59,375 bases of DNA, taken from positions 1-59,375 of the forward strand of contig DGDP01000126.1 of NCBI GenBank assembly GCA_002385485.1, in the 5' to 3' direction. A program made the position numbers and the translations under genes. Origin of the DNA: Acetomicrobium sp. UBA3949 (GTDB taxonomy: Bacteria > Synergistota > Synergistia > Synergistales > Acetomicrobiaceae). The notes under the pieces were generated by a model. That model had not been told where the DNA came from. It saw only the letters and a list, made by a program, of their open reading frames with translations, and made no database searches. Shown here piece by piece: positions 8,212 through 17,697 of the stretch (the first letter of the stretch is position 1; every line of letters begins with the position of its first letter).

Positions 8212-10763
8212 ACACCTTTTATCAATTTATATATTTGTAATACAAATGTAGGAATTAAAGCACCTATTAATACTATACCCCATTCACCTGCAGACAAAGG
8301 AACTATCTTCAATACTCTTTGAAATATAGGAATATAGGTTATGGCGACTTGAAGTAACATAGACGCCAGCACACCTAAAAAGAGATAAGGGTTTTTCAGC
8401 AGATCCGCTGGGTTTCTCAGTATACTTGATTCTCTAACGCTGAAGACGAAGAACAATTGAGTTAAAACTAAACTGTGAAAGCTGATCTCAGTAGCCTTCA
8501 AGCTAGAAAAGCCCAAATATTTTAGAGAATACAATGTGATGCCGAGAACGCCAAGAAACATTACAGACCCGAAAAAGCCTATCTTAATTTGGTGCGCCCT
8601 CGTGAGGATATCCTCGTCCTTTCTTTTAGGAAGCCTTTTCATCGTGTCTGCCTCGGGCGGATCCAAGGACAAAGCCAATGCCGGAATTACGTCTGTCACA
8701 AGATTTATCCATAATATCTGCAAAGGCAACAGTAAAGCAGGAAGCTTTAACAATATCCCGCCGAACACGACAAGCACTTCGCTTAAATTGCAGCAAAGCA
8801 GATAAATAACAGCTTTCCTTATATTGTCGAAAATTCTTCGACCCTCAGCTACCGCATTGACGATGGTAGCGAACCGATCGTCCTCGAGAATGATATCGGC
8901 GGCCTCTTTGCTTACTTCAGTGCCTTGAATGCCCATAGCTATGCCAACATCGGCTTGTTTTAAGGCTACTGCATCGTTCACTCCGTCGCCGGTCATCGCT
9001 ACTACTTCGCCTGCTTTTTGAAGACCCTTTACGATCTTAGATTTATGCTCCGGAAATACTCTAGCTATCACTGCTACCTCTCTCGCTCTCCTTGCGATCT
9101 CTTCTTCGTCCATCTCAGATATTTGTCTGCCATCAAGTGCTTCCAGGCCATGATCGTCCATAATGCCCACTTCTTTTGCAATGGCAACAGCTGTGGTAAC
9201 GTGATCTCCAGTAACCATGATTACATGGATGCCTGCATCCCTGCAGGAGGCGACGGCTTCTTTGACCTCTTCTCTGGGCGGATCCATTATCCCCACCACG
9301 CCCAAAAAGGCCAATTCATCAAGTGAATGTCCGAAGGCAAAGGCAAGGGTCCGCATCCCCATCTTGGCCAGCCTCTCCACATCATCCTTCCATTTGTCCC
9401 TAAGTGTGGAAGAAAGGGGCTTCAATGCATCATTTTCGTATATAAAACTACAATCCTGCAGCAAGCGTTCCGGAGCTCCCTTGACTGCAATACCATTGTC
9501 GTGGTATGTCGCCATCCTCATGACGGAAGAATCAAAGGGATCTTCCTTTAGTCGTGGATATTCTCGCCTTATTTCGTTGGGATCAAACCCATTATCATAA
9601 GCCCATTTTAGCAAAGCCACTTCCATGGGGTCGCCAATTTGATTTTCGTGATTTATTGAAGCATTGTTACATAATACGGCCACTCTAAATAGAAGTTCTC
9701 TCGCTTTATCGCTTGCGATGAGCGATTCTCGAACCGTCATCTTGTTAAGAGTAATCGTTCCGGTTTTATCTGTACATATAACTGAAGTGCTTCCCAAGGT
9801 CTCTACGGAAGCAAGGTTTCGAACGAGGGCGTTAAGCTTAGCCATACGATGGACGCCCAGGGCGAGAGTCATCGTCGCCACGAAGGGAAGACCCTCGGGA
9901 ATAGCAGCAACTGCAAGGGCAATACCTATCTGAAACATAGCCAATAGCTCATTACCCTCGAGCACTCCTATGGCTACTATAAGAAATATGATAGCAAGTA
10001 CGAGTTTAATGAGAAATTTGGTGAATTTGGCAAGGCGAGCTTCCAGGGGTATCTCCCTCTTTTCGACTTTTTGCAGCATAGTACTTATACGTCCGAGTTC
10101 CGTATGAAGACCGGTAGCGCATACCAACATTTTGCCATTACCTCTTACCACGGCCGTTCCCGCGTAAAGACAATTAATCCTATCCGGAAGCAATGTATCT
10201 TTGGGCAAAGTGTCAGTAGTTTTATCAACAGGTACGGATTCTCCCGTTAAAGTAGATTCGTCGACGGCCAATGAGAAAGCTTCTATTAATCTTCCATCGG
10301 CGGGGACGACATCGCCGGCTTCCAGCAAGACTACATCACCTGGGACCAGCTCTTGTGAAGGTAGCAACCCTATCTCCCCGTCGCGAATAACCTTAACTTG
10401 CCTTACAATCATCGATTTTAAAGCCTGAAGGGCCTGCTCGGCTCGATATTCAGTCAAAAAACCTATTACAGCATTGATCAATATGACTACAAGTATAGCC
10501 CCTGCATCCAGCCTTTCTCCCATAATGATACTGATACAAGCAGCTAAAGCTAAGACGTAAACCATCGGACTTTTGAACTGCCTCAAAAGAAACTTCCACC
10601 AGGGAACCTTCTCCTCCTCAGCCAATTCGTTGGGTCCAAAAATTTGAAGCCGTCTGGCGGCTTCATCTTGTGACAAGCCTCTTGCATCCGATAAGTTAAG
10701 TTTTGCGAAAAGTTCCTCCTCCGAAATGCAGTGAAAGTTTTTCAACTGACTGGCGCTATTCAA
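8208..10763 (-). CDS. P-type Ca2+-transporting ATPase (type IIA, SERCA-like)
   Basis: An 851-residue cation pump. The actuator TGES is near residue 173, the phosphorylated aspartate is in DKTGT near 332, and the hinge MTGDGVND follows. Ion-binding residues match type II pumps: AIPEGLP in M4, NLSEVLVVF in M5 with its glutamate, and NLVTDVIPALALSLDP in M6. About ten membrane helices are present. Calcium export is most likely; manganese is possible. The second of two adjacent TTG codons (10763) has the better spacing from GGGAGGG. It is 19 nt after cobO and overlaps mnmA. No metal-responsive regulator is nearby. Confidence 0.9.
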   Translation of the reverse strand: MNSASQLKNFHCISEEELFAKLNLSDARGLSQDEAARRLQIFGPNELAEEEKVPWWKFLLRQFKSPMVYVLALAACISIIMGERLDAGAILVVILINAVIGFLTEYRAEQALQALKSMIVRQVKVIRDGEIGLLPSQELVPGDVVLLEAGDVVPADGRLIEAFSLAVDESTLTGESVPVDKTTDTLPKDTLLPDRINCLYAGTAVVRGNGKMLVCATGLHTELGRISTMLQKVEKREIPLEARLAKFTKFLIKLVLAIIFLIVAIGVLEGNELLAMFQIGIALAVAAIPEGLPFVATMTLALGVHRMAKLNALVRNLASVETLGSTSVICTDKTGTITLNKMTVRESLIASDKARELLFRVAVLCNNASINHENQIGDPMEVALLKWAYDNGFDPNEIRREYPRLKEDPFDSSVMRMATYHDNGIAVKGAPERLLQDCSFIYENDALKPLSSTLRDKWKDDVERLAKMGMRTLAFAFGHSLDELAFLGVVGIMDPPREEVKEAVASCRDAGIHVIMVTGDHVTTAVAIAKEVGIMDDHGLEALDGRQISEMDEEEIARRAREVAVIARVFPEHKSKIVKGLQKAGEVVAMTGDGVNDAVALKQADVGIAMGIQGTEVSKEAADIILEDDRFATIVNAVAEGRRIFDNIRKAVIYLLCCNLSEVLVVFGGILLKLPALLLPLQILWINLVTDVIPALALSLDPPEADTMKRLPKRKDEDILTRAHQIKIGFFGSVMFLGVLGITLYSLKYLGFSSLKATEISFHSLVLTQLFFVFSVRESSILRNPADLLKNPYLFLGVLASMLLQVAITYIPIFQRVLKIVPLSAGEWGIVLIGALIPTFVLQIYKLIKGV

Positions 10764-10782
10764 CAAAGGCCCTCCCTCTTTA

Positions 10783-11313
10783 TTAATATTCTATGCCCTT
10801 TCTGGCCAACATATTTTTTTGATAGGGATGTTTTATCTCCACCATCTCAGTAACTAAATCGGCTACTTCTATTATTTCCTTTGGTGCATATCTACCCGTC
10901 AAGACCACTTCAATTGAGGCAAGTTTCGCGCTGATTAAGTTTAGCACATCCGAAACCTTCAGCAAATCAAAATAGACTGCAACATTTATCTCGTCCAACA
11001 CTACCAAATCGTATTTTGGATCGGTCAGACATCTCTCAGCTATCCCTAATCCCCGCCTGGCTTCTCTTAAATCGACTTCGGTATGTTCGCCCTTTTTAAA
11101 ACATCTATCGCTACCGGTTCGAAAGAGCTCCACACCCGGAAGATAGCTCAATCCCTTAATTTCTCCGTAGAATGGCCATCCCTTCATAAACTGAACCATG
11201 GCCACCTTTCCTTCATGACCCACGCAACGCACTATTAAACCCATGGCTGAAGTGGTCTTTCCCTTACCGTTTCCTGTATAAACATGAATTAAACCCCTTT
11301 CAAACAAAGACAA
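10783..11313 (-). CDS. cobO: Cob(I)yrinic acid a,c-diamide adenosyltransferase (CobO/BtuR)
   Basis: A 176-residue P-loop enzyme that transfers the adenosyl group of ATP to cobalt in corrinoids. The loop VYTGNGKGKTTSA is near the N-terminus, and YDLVVLDEINVA supplies the Walker B region. The TTG at 11313 is preferred because GGAGG lies 8 nt before it. The ATG at 11328 actually contains this ribosome site and has none of its own. No cobalamin riboswitch or other cob gene is seen, so it may serve corrinoid salvage. It heads a minus-strand cluster and faces hypF, whose promoter overlaps its start. Confidence 0.9.
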   Translation of the reverse strand: MSLFERGLIHVYTGNGKGKTTSAMGLIVRCVGHEGKVAMVQFMKGWPFYGEIKGLSYLPGVELFRTGSDRCFKKGEHTEVDLREARRGLGIAERCLTDPKYDLVVLDEINVAVYFDLLKVSDVLNLISAKLASIEVVLTGRYAPKEIIEVADLVTEMVEIKHPYQKNMLARKGIEY

Positions 11314-11327
11314 GAATATCGCCTCCA

Positions 11328-11356
11328 TTGAAACAAATTTACGATAGGATTACAAT
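11328..11356 (+). promoter_or_regulatory. hypF promoter
   Basis: TTGAAA (11328-11333) and TACAAT (11351-11356) are spaced by exactly 17 nt. It lies only 15 bp before the divergent cobO start, so the two transcription units share regulatory space. Confidence 0.65.
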
Positions 11357-11385
11357 GCCTTTTGCAAGGAGGTATGTCAATAGAT

Positions 11386-13644
11386 ATGAAAAAAATTTTT
11401 CTCGTTAAAGGTGTCGTGCAGGGCGTTGGTTTCAGGCCCTTTTGCTCAAAATTAGCCAAGGAGCTAAAGTTGGGAGGAAGCGTTCAAAATAACTCTTCGG
11501 GCGTCTTAATAGAACTGCACGGCGACAGAAAAAGTATAGAATTATACGCAGAAAAGCTCGTGGATGAGGCTCCGCCTCTTGCAATGATTCAGTCAGTAGA
11601 GTCGATATACGAGGATGAAACCTCGACAGATCCTGAGGATTTCATAATAAGAGAAAGCGAAAAACAGGATATTCAGAAGGTCCTTATACCTCCGGATATA
11701 GCCACTTGTGAAGATTGCCTAAAGGAAATGAGAGATCCTAATGACAAAAGATATAGATATCCCTTTATAAATTGCACGAATTGCGGTCCGAGGTACACAA
11801 TAATAAAAGAGCTTCCCTACGACAGAACAAAAACTACCATGGCATGCTTTCCAATGTGCGACGAATGTCGCAAAGAGTACTCCGATGTCTCGAACAGGCG
11901 TTATCACGCACAACCAAATGCATGCCCCAATTGTGGGCCAACTCTGTGGCTTTGCGATGCCAAAGGAGAAAAAATGGCCATAAACAACGATGCCGTTTTA
12001 TTAGCGAGCAAATACCTGAGGGAAGGCAAGATATTGGCAATAAAAGGAATAGGCGGATATCATTTGGCCTGCGATCCCAGAAACGACAGAGCTGTTAAAG
12101 AACTTAGAATTCGCAAAAAAAGGCCTGACAAACCCTTTGCTTTAATGGCAAGAGATCTCGAAGCTGCAAAAAGTATAGTGCTAATAAACGAAAAAGCGAT
12201 GAAATTACTGCTTTCTCCTCGAAGGCCAATTGTCGTATGTCCAAAAGGCAAAGACGACAATCTATCCAAATATGTAGCCCCAAATATAGATACCTATGGA
12301 ATAATGTTGCCCTACACCCCAATTCATCATTTGCTCTTGGAGGAACAGGACCTTCTCATAATGACGAGTGCCAACATCTCCGACGAACCCTTAGTTGCAG
12401 GAAATAGAGAAGCTTTGGAAAAGCTTGGTCCGATAGCCGATTATTTTCTGATGCACAACAGGGATATCTACGTGAAAATCGATGATTCTGTAATCGCCAT
12501 GGCTGGAATGACCCCGATTTTTACCAGGAGAGCACGCGGATATGTTCCCCAGCCTTATACTTCAAAAAAAGCGCTTCCGCCTATATTTGGTGCCGGCGGC
12601 GAGATGAAATCGACCTTCTCTGTGACACATGATCATTACATATTCACAAGCCAATATCTCGGAGATTTAAAGGACATCTCAAGTATTGCTTTATATGAAC
12701 ATGTAATGGACATGTTCATATCTCTATACGAAATATCTCCTTCATATTTAGTATACGATAAACACCCACTATACTTATCGACTCGAATAGCAAGTAATAA
12801 GCTGTCAAGCCTGAAATGTAAACTGTCCGTGCAGCATCATCATGCCCACCTGGCAGCCTGTCTTTGGGACAACGATTTCTCGGGAGAGGCAATAGGATTG
12901 ATGCTTGACGGCACAGGCTTTGGTGATGACGAAAGTATATGGGGTGGCGAGATTTTGATCGGCAGTGCAAAATCTTTCTCCAGGGCAGGACATCTTTTGC
13001 AGGCTCCCCTTCCCGGAGGCGACAAGGCAGTTTCAGAGCCTTGGCGTTTTGCTCTTTCTTTGTTGCTGCAAACTTTCGAAAAAATGGAAGCCCTCCAAAT
13101 TGCTCTCCAGCTTTGGCCTAAGGAACAGGACAAAATAAATATCATTGCTCAAAACGCTGATAAATATGTCAAAACTTCTTCTGCAGGGAGGCTCTTCGAC
13201 GCTGCAGCCTCTATATTGGGCCTACGAAATAAAGTATCTTACGATGCTCAGGCCGCAATCGAGCTCGAGGCTATAGCAAAGGGAAAGGCATGCGCCCCCT
13301 TCGAAACAATAGAAAAAGGAGATGCATTGCTTATTGATTGGCGTCCCGCAATTCGCTGGTTGATAGAAGGTATGAATAAAAAAAATAAAGCCCAGCTTGC
13401 AGCCGGGTTTCACGACGGACTCTCCAAGGTTTTAGTAAATGTCAGTACGAAACTTGCTGCGCAATCGGGAATACGACATGTAGCACTATCGGGAGGAGTC
13501 TGGCAAAACAGGAGGCTTTTAAACGTAACTTGTGCTCTGCTAAAAGAAGCAGGGTTAATACCCTTAACCCACAAGAGAACTTCGCCTAACGATGAATGCA
13601 TATCGCTTGGCCAGGTCGCCGTTGGGCTTGCTCATTGGCAGTAA
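11386..13644 (+). CDS. hypF: Carbamoyltransferase HypF ([NiFe]-hydrogenase maturation)
   Basis: A 752-residue protein. In order it has an acylphosphatase domain (VVQGVGFRPF near residue 10), two zinc-ribbon motifs (CEDCLKEM with CTNCGPRYT, then CDECRKEY with CPNCGP), a YrdC-like domain with KGIGGYHLACD, and a Kae1-like domain with HHHAHLAA and LDGTGFGDD. HypF makes a thiocarbamate on HypE from carbamoyl phosphate, the source of the cyanide ligands of the hydrogenase iron. The ATG at 11386 fits the family N-terminus. An ATG 12 nt earlier sits only one base from AGGAGG. No other hyp or hydrogenase gene is in the window. Confidence 0.95.
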   Translation: MKKIFLVKGVVQGVGFRPFCSKLAKELKLGGSVQNNSSGVLIELHGDRKSIELYAEKLVDEAPPLAMIQSVESIYEDETSTDPEDFIIRESEKQDIQKVLIPPDIATCEDCLKEMRDPNDKRYRYPFINCTNCGPRYTIIKELPYDRTKTTMACFPMCDECRKEYSDVSNRRYHAQPNACPNCGPTLWLCDAKGEKMAINNDAVLLASKYLREGKILAIKGIGGYHLACDPRNDRAVKELRIRKKRPDKPFALMARDLEAAKSIVLINEKAMKLLLSPRRPIVVCPKGKDDNLSKYVAPNIDTYGIMLPYTPIHHLLLEEQDLLIMTSANISDEPLVAGNREALEKLGPIADYFLMHNRDIYVKIDDSVIAMAGMTPIFTRRARGYVPQPYTSKKALPPIFGAGGEMKSTFSVTHDHYIFTSQYLGDLKDISSIALYEHVMDMFISLYEISPSYLVYDKHPLYLSTRIASNKLSSLKCKLSVQHHHAHLAACLWDNDFSGEAIGLMLDGTGFGDDESIWGGEILIGSAKSFSRAGHLLQAPLPGGDKAVSEPWRFALSLLLQTFEKMEALQIALQLWPKEQDKINIIAQNADKYVKTSSAGRLFDAAASILGLRNKVSYDAQAAIELEAIAKGKACAPFETIEKGDALLIDWRPAIRWLIEGMNKKNKAQLAAGFHDGLSKVLVNVSTKLAAQSGIRHVALSGGVWQNRRLLNVTCALLKEAGLIPLTHKRTSPNDECISLGQVAVGLAHWQ

Positions 13645-13679
13645 AAAACAGAGGGCGACAGTTGTCGCCCTCTGTTTTT
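13644..13679. terminator. Bidirectional terminator between hypF and csp
   Basis: A 17-bp perfect inverted repeat (13644-13660 and 13663-13679) with core CAGAGGGCGACA. It is flanked by A5 on one side and T5 on the other, so it works as hairpin plus U-tract on both strands. It overlaps the last base of the hypF stop codon. Confidence 0.9.
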
Positions 13680-13702
13680 GCCTCGGATTTGAATGGGAAT
13701 TC

Positions 13703-13900
13703 TTAAACGCGTTTTACATGCGCTGCTTGAGGTCCCTTAGCTCCATCAACAACTTCAAACTCTACCTTGTCACCCTCCTCAAGGGTTTTGAAACCCTTCA
13801 TATCGATAGCTGAATAATGCACAAAGACGTCTTTACCATCCTCCGACGTAATGAAACCATAGCCCTTCGTTGCATTAAACCACTTGACAGTCCCTAACAT
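13703..13900 (-). CDS. Cold-shock protein (CspA family)
   Basis: A 65-residue single cold-shock domain that binds single-stranded nucleic acids. RNP1 is KGYGFI and RNP2 is VFVHYS; the N-terminus MLGTVKWFN is canonical. The ATG at 13900 is preceded by GGGAGGAG. A longer frame to 13939 has no support. It has its own strong promoter and an untranslated leader of about 50 nt, a common arrangement for csp genes. It ends at the terminator shared with hypF. Confidence 0.95.
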   Translation of the reverse strand: MLGTVKWFNATKGYGFITSEDGKDVFVHYSAIDMKGFKTLEEGDKVEFEVVDGAKGPQAAHVKRV

Positions 13901-13958
13901 TCTTTGCTCCTCCCAATTACAAAAATCAACCGCACTCAACGATGCGATGTTGTCATTA

Positions 13959-13987
13959 ACTATAACAACATTTTACAGTTCCGTCAA
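13959..13987 (-). promoter_or_regulatory. csp promoter
   Basis: Minus-strand TTGACG (13982-13987) and TATAGT (13959-13964) are separated by 17 nt. The distance to the csp ATG leaves a leader of about 50 nt. Confidence 0.7.
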
Positions 13988-14061
13988 TAAAAAGTTGCCC
14001 TTCAAAGCTAATAACTGATGTTTCAAATACCAAGATTTTCTTTTTCATTAAAGCAGTCACT

Positions 14062-15537
14062 CTACTCCATCCAATAATTGGGCGCTTCCTTGGTTACCAC
14101 TACATCGTGGGGGTGACTTTCCTTAACCGATGCAGCTGTAATTCTGATGAATCTCGCCTTCTCCTGTAAGGACTTTATATCAGGAGCCCCAACATAACCC
14201 ATTCCTGCTTTTAATCCGCCGACCAGCTGGTATATGAGCGCTGATAACGGACCTTTATAAGGCACTAAGCCTTCTATCCCCTCGGGAACCAGCTTTTCAT
14301 CAGCCACTCCTTCCTGAAAATATCTGTCCCTGCTTTTTCCTTCTTTCATAGCTGCTAGGGAACCCATACCTCTATAACTTTTGAAAGACCTGCCGCGATA
14401 AATTACCTCTTCGCCGGGACTTTCCTCTGTCCCGGCGAAGAGTGAGCCTATCATTACCACATCAGCTCCGGCAGCAATGGCTTTAGTGATATCGCCAGAA
14501 TATCTTACACCTCCGTCGGCTATTACTTTAACGCCTTTGGGCCTTGCTATTTTCGAGGCATTCATAATTGCGACTATTTGAGGTACACCTATTCCCGCTA
14601 CAACACGAGTCGTACAAATAGAACCAGGCCCCACTCCAACCTTGACTCCATCTGCACCTGCTTCTATCAAGGCCTGCGTTCCCTCAGAAGTGGCGACATT
14701 TCCCCCTACGACGGGCAGGTCGTTATATCTTTCCTTAAGCTTGCGAATCGTTTCGAGAACCAGCTTCGAGTGTCCATGGGCAGTATCTACAACTATTGCA
14801 TCTACTCCTGCAGCAACCAGCTGCTCGGCCCTGGCTATTGCCTCGGGGCCGACGCCTATGGCAGCTGCTACACGCAATCTGCCCTTCGTGTCTTTAGACG
14901 CATTAGGAAATTCCTTTGCCTTGATTATATCCTTTATAGTTATGAGTCCCTTCAGATGACCTTCGCCGTCGACAATGGGTAATTTTTCCACCTTATGCTT
15001 CATTAAGATAGCCTTGGCATCTTCCAGCGTGGTCCCGATATGTGACACTATCAAATTTTCCTTGGTCATCACGTCCTTGATGGGCTGATCGTAATCTGTA
15101 ATAAAGCGCAGATCCCTATTGGTGATTATTCCAACGAGCTTCATTTCGGCATCGACGATTGGCACGCCGGAAATATGGTAGTGTTCCATTAAAGCAACGG
15201 CGTCACGAAGGGTATCTTCCGGGTGCAAATAAAAAGGGTCAACTATTACGCCCGACTCGGAACGCTTAACCTTGTCGACCTCCTCAGCCTGGGCATCAGG
15301 CATCATGTTTCGATGTATTACGCCAATGCCGCCCTCTCTCGCTATCGCAATGGCTAAACGGCCATCGGTCACTGTATCCATGGCGGCACTACATATGGGG
15401 ATGTTAAGCCCAATCCGAGAAGTAAAGAAGCTTTTTACGCAAACTTGGGAAGGTATCACCTCACTGTAGCTTGGTTCAAGTAAGACATCATCGAAGGTAA
15501 AGCCCTCGTATTCGACAAATCTTTCAGAAAGATCCAT
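14062..15537 (-). CDS. guaB: IMP dehydrogenase
   Basis: A 491-residue enzyme oxidising IMP to XMP with NAD+, the committed step to GMP. The TIM barrel is interrupted by a CBS pair (about residues 100-205). The catalytic loop GSICTTRVV places the cysteine at C308. GGNVATSEG and ADGGVRYSGDI are family hallmarks. AGGAGG lies 9 nt before the ATG. It starts 21 nt after gltX and probably ends the long array that begins at 31424. No clear hairpin terminator is seen between it and the csp promoter. Confidence 0.97.
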   Translation of the reverse strand: MDLSERFVEYEGFTFDDVLLEPSYSEVIPSQVCVKSFFTSRIGLNIPICSAAMDTVTDGRLAIAIAREGGIGVIHRNMMPDAQAEEVDKVKRSESGVIVDPFYLHPEDTLRDAVALMEHYHISGVPIVDAEMKLVGIITNRDLRFITDYDQPIKDVMTKENLIVSHIGTTLEDAKAILMKHKVEKLPIVDGEGHLKGLITIKDIIKAKEFPNASKDTKGRLRVAAAIGVGPEAIARAEQLVAAGVDAIVVDTAHGHSKLVLETIRKLKERYNDLPVVGGNVATSEGTQALIEAGADGVKVGVGPGSICTTRVVAGIGVPQIVAIMNASKIARPKGVKVIADGGVRYSGDITKAIAAGADVVMIGSLFAGTEESPGEEVIYRGRSFKSYRGMGSLAAMKEGKSRDRYFQEGVADEKLVPEGIEGLVPYKGPLSALIYQLVGGLKAGMGYVGAPDIKSLQEKARFIRITAASVKESHPHDVVVTKEAPNYWME

Positions 15538-15558
15538 CGTTATAATCCTCCTTTAATT

Positions 15559-16956
15559 TTAATCTACTAATCTTGATATGATTTCCTCTTTGCCCAAAAC
15601 TTCCATGATCAGCGGCAGAGGGGGGCCCGAAATTCTACCTGTAACGAAAATTCGCAACGGATGAAAAAATTCCCTGGCTTTCAAACCAAGCCTTTTCTGA
15701 AAAGCCCTGAGCTTATCCTCGATTTTAGCTTTATTCCAGTCATCTAATTTAGAAAGTTCCGCTTTTAAATCCCTCATCCAGGGAGGAACTGCTTCATGAA
15801 CTTGAGGCCTGTGAAACAACCAATTTAGGCTTTCTAACAGCTCTACAATAGTGGCTTGACCCGATAAAGCTTCAGGGAGCAGCATAGCCAGCTCCTCGGT
15901 AGTAATCCTAACGGGCAAGCCGCCCTCACTGGTCATTTTTACGATTACATCTGCCAGCCATTTCAAATCCTTTCTTTTGATGGCTTCACTCCCCCACCAT
16001 CTCAATCTTTCCTCGTCATGTATTGGAGAAGATCTCGATATTGAGGAAAGTTCAAATCGCTTAGCCATTTCGTTAAGATCAAACAGAAAATCCTCGCCTT
16101 CAACCGCCCAACTTAATGTTGCTAAATAAGCCCTCACCGCTTCCGGGAGATAGCCCCTTTGCCTAAGATCGTCGATACTTTCGGCCCCCTCCCTTTTGCT
16201 CAATTTCCTGCCTTCTCTGGAGAGTATCATTGGAATGTGAGCAAAGGATGGAGGTTGCCACGAAAGGGCCTTAAACAGGAGCAGTTGTCTTGTTGTATTC
16301 GGAAGGTGCTCGTCACCCCTAATTACATGGGTTATCTCCATAAAATGGTCGTCTACCACTGCAGCAAAAAGATAGGTGGGAATTCCATCGGAACGCATCA
16401 CGATGAAATCTCCAACTTCGCTATAAGACAAAGCATAAGTACCGTGAACTTCGTCATGAAATTCTATCCTTCCATCCCTCTGCGGGACCTTGAAACGCCA
16501 TGAGGGAACCCTTCCCTCCCTTTCTAGTATCTTTCGATCCTCTTCGGTAAGATTTCTGCATTTTCCGGAATATCTCGGGGGCATGCCCCTGGATAGCTGC
16601 TCTTTTCTTTCTGCTTCAAGCTCTTCTGGCGTACAATAACAGGGATATACGTAATCGGTTTCTTTAAGTTTTTTTAAAATTTCCAGGTATAAAGACAACC
16701 TTTCGCTCTGCCTGTATGGGAGGTGGGCTCCCCCCACATCCGGACCTTCGTCCCATTCCAATCCCAACCACTTTAAATCTCTTTTTATTGATTCTTCAAA
16801 TTCAGGCGAAGAGCGGTCTCTGTCTGTATCTTCGATACGAAGCACGAATTTTCCATTCCATTTTTTGGCCCAAAGCCAATTAAATAGAGCTGTCCTTGCA
16901 CCACCTATATGTAAATTCCCGGTAGGCGATGGGGCAAAACGTGTTCTGACGCTCAT
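15559..16956 (-). CDS. gltX: Glutamate--tRNA ligase
   Basis: A 465-residue class I synthetase. The HIGH-type signature is PTGNLHIGGARTALFNW near residue 11, and the KMSKS-type loop is KLSKREGA. VLRIEDTDRDRS and HVIRGDEHLPNT are typical GluRS segments. A CYCTPEELEAER region corresponds to the zinc-site area, with one further cysteine in SGKCR. Whether it is discriminating or also charges tRNA-Gln cannot be told here. AAAGGAG precedes the ATG. It lies between rlpA and guaB. Confidence 0.95.
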   Translation of the reverse strand: MSVRTRFAPSPTGNLHIGGARTALFNWLWAKKWNGKFVLRIEDTDRDRSSPEFEESIKRDLKWLGLEWDEGPDVGGAHLPYRQSERLSLYLEILKKLKETDYVYPCYCTPEELEAERKEQLSRGMPPRYSGKCRNLTEEDRKILEREGRVPSWRFKVPQRDGRIEFHDEVHGTYALSYSEVGDFIVMRSDGIPTYLFAAVVDDHFMEITHVIRGDEHLPNTTRQLLLFKALSWQPPSFAHIPMILSREGRKLSKREGAESIDDLRQRGYLPEAVRAYLATLSWAVEGEDFLFDLNEMAKRFELSSISRSSPIHDEERLRWWGSEAIKRKDLKWLADVIVKMTSEGGLPVRITTEELAMLLPEALSGQATIVELLESLNWLFHRPQVHEAVPPWMRDLKAELSKLDDWNKAKIEDKLRAFQKRLGLKAREFFHPLRIFVTGRISGPPLPLIMEVLGKEEIISRLVD

Positions 16957-16987
16957 TACGCGAATGCTCCTTTCTGTTCTTTGGTTA

Positions 16988-17695
16988 TTACTCCGGCAAG
17001 TGAAGAACCTCCATTCTTAATTTAGCAACACCTCTACGGGTTATGCCCAACAGTTCAGCGGCAAGCCTGGACACATCTATTATGCCGCTTTTAGCGCAAC
17101 GATCGTTAATTCTAACAATTATACTCTTGTTGTTCTTCGGGTTATGAAGTTTCACTATGCTATTGAAGGGAAGATCATTTGAGGCAGCAGTCAGCTTCCA
17201 GTTATAAAAAATCTCTCCGCTGGCTGTTTTGTTTCCTTCCCACTTTGGGCCTCCATACCATGTAACCGTAACATAATCTTTATTTATAGCTGTATCGTGC
17301 AAACCGTAAAGAGCTTCGTAAACGTTTGACAGCCAGATCCCTACTAACAACTGCGGGGTGCTATTGTGATATTCAGCGATATCGGGAGTTACGGCAAAGA
17401 TGTCTTTCCCGTTTTTGGAAGATATGACAAAAACATCCTCCTCGAGCTTGTTTATTTTAAAGTACAGACCTTTATTGTTTCTTTCAAAGAGTTTTTGGAG
17501 CTTTTCGTTGGACGAATATATCATATCAGCCATTTCTGCGGGCGCAGATGCAACTAACTTTCCATTAACGTATAATTTAACGGAGGTCCCCGCATTACTG
17601 ACCCATGTATAGGGCTTTAGGGCAATGGCTCTTTTTGGCAACAGGAGGGAGCACAAAATGAGCAAGGCCAATAAAAAAGACCTTTTATTCAACAC
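16988..17695 (-). CDS. RlpA-family septal ring lytic transglycosylase-like protein
   Basis: A 235-residue protein with an N-terminal signal peptide (hydrophobic LLALLILCSLLL, likely cut after AIA). A double-psi beta-barrel of RlpA type at the C-terminus includes GEIFYNWKLTAAS, IVRINDRC and IDVSRLAAELLG. RlpA proteins cleave or bind denuded peptidoglycan in the envelope. The usual SPOR domain is absent. About 100 middle residues are not recognised. The GTG at 17695 is favoured because GGAG from the ispDF stop region lies 8 nt before it. The longer reading to 17749 lacks a ribosome site and overlaps ispDF. Confidence 0.8.
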   Translation of the reverse strand: MLNKRSFLLALLILCSLLLPKRAIALKPYTWVSNAGTSVKLYVNGKLVASAPAEMADMIYSSNEKLQKLFERNNKGLYFKINKLEEDVFVISSKNGKDIFAVTPDIAEYHNSTPQLLVGIWLSNVYEALYGLHDTAINKDYVTVTWYGGPKWEGNKTASGEIFYNWKLTAASNDLPFNSIVKLHNPKNNKSIIVRINDRCAKSGIIDVSRLAAELLGITRRGVAKLRMEVLHLPE

Positions 17696-17697
17696 CT

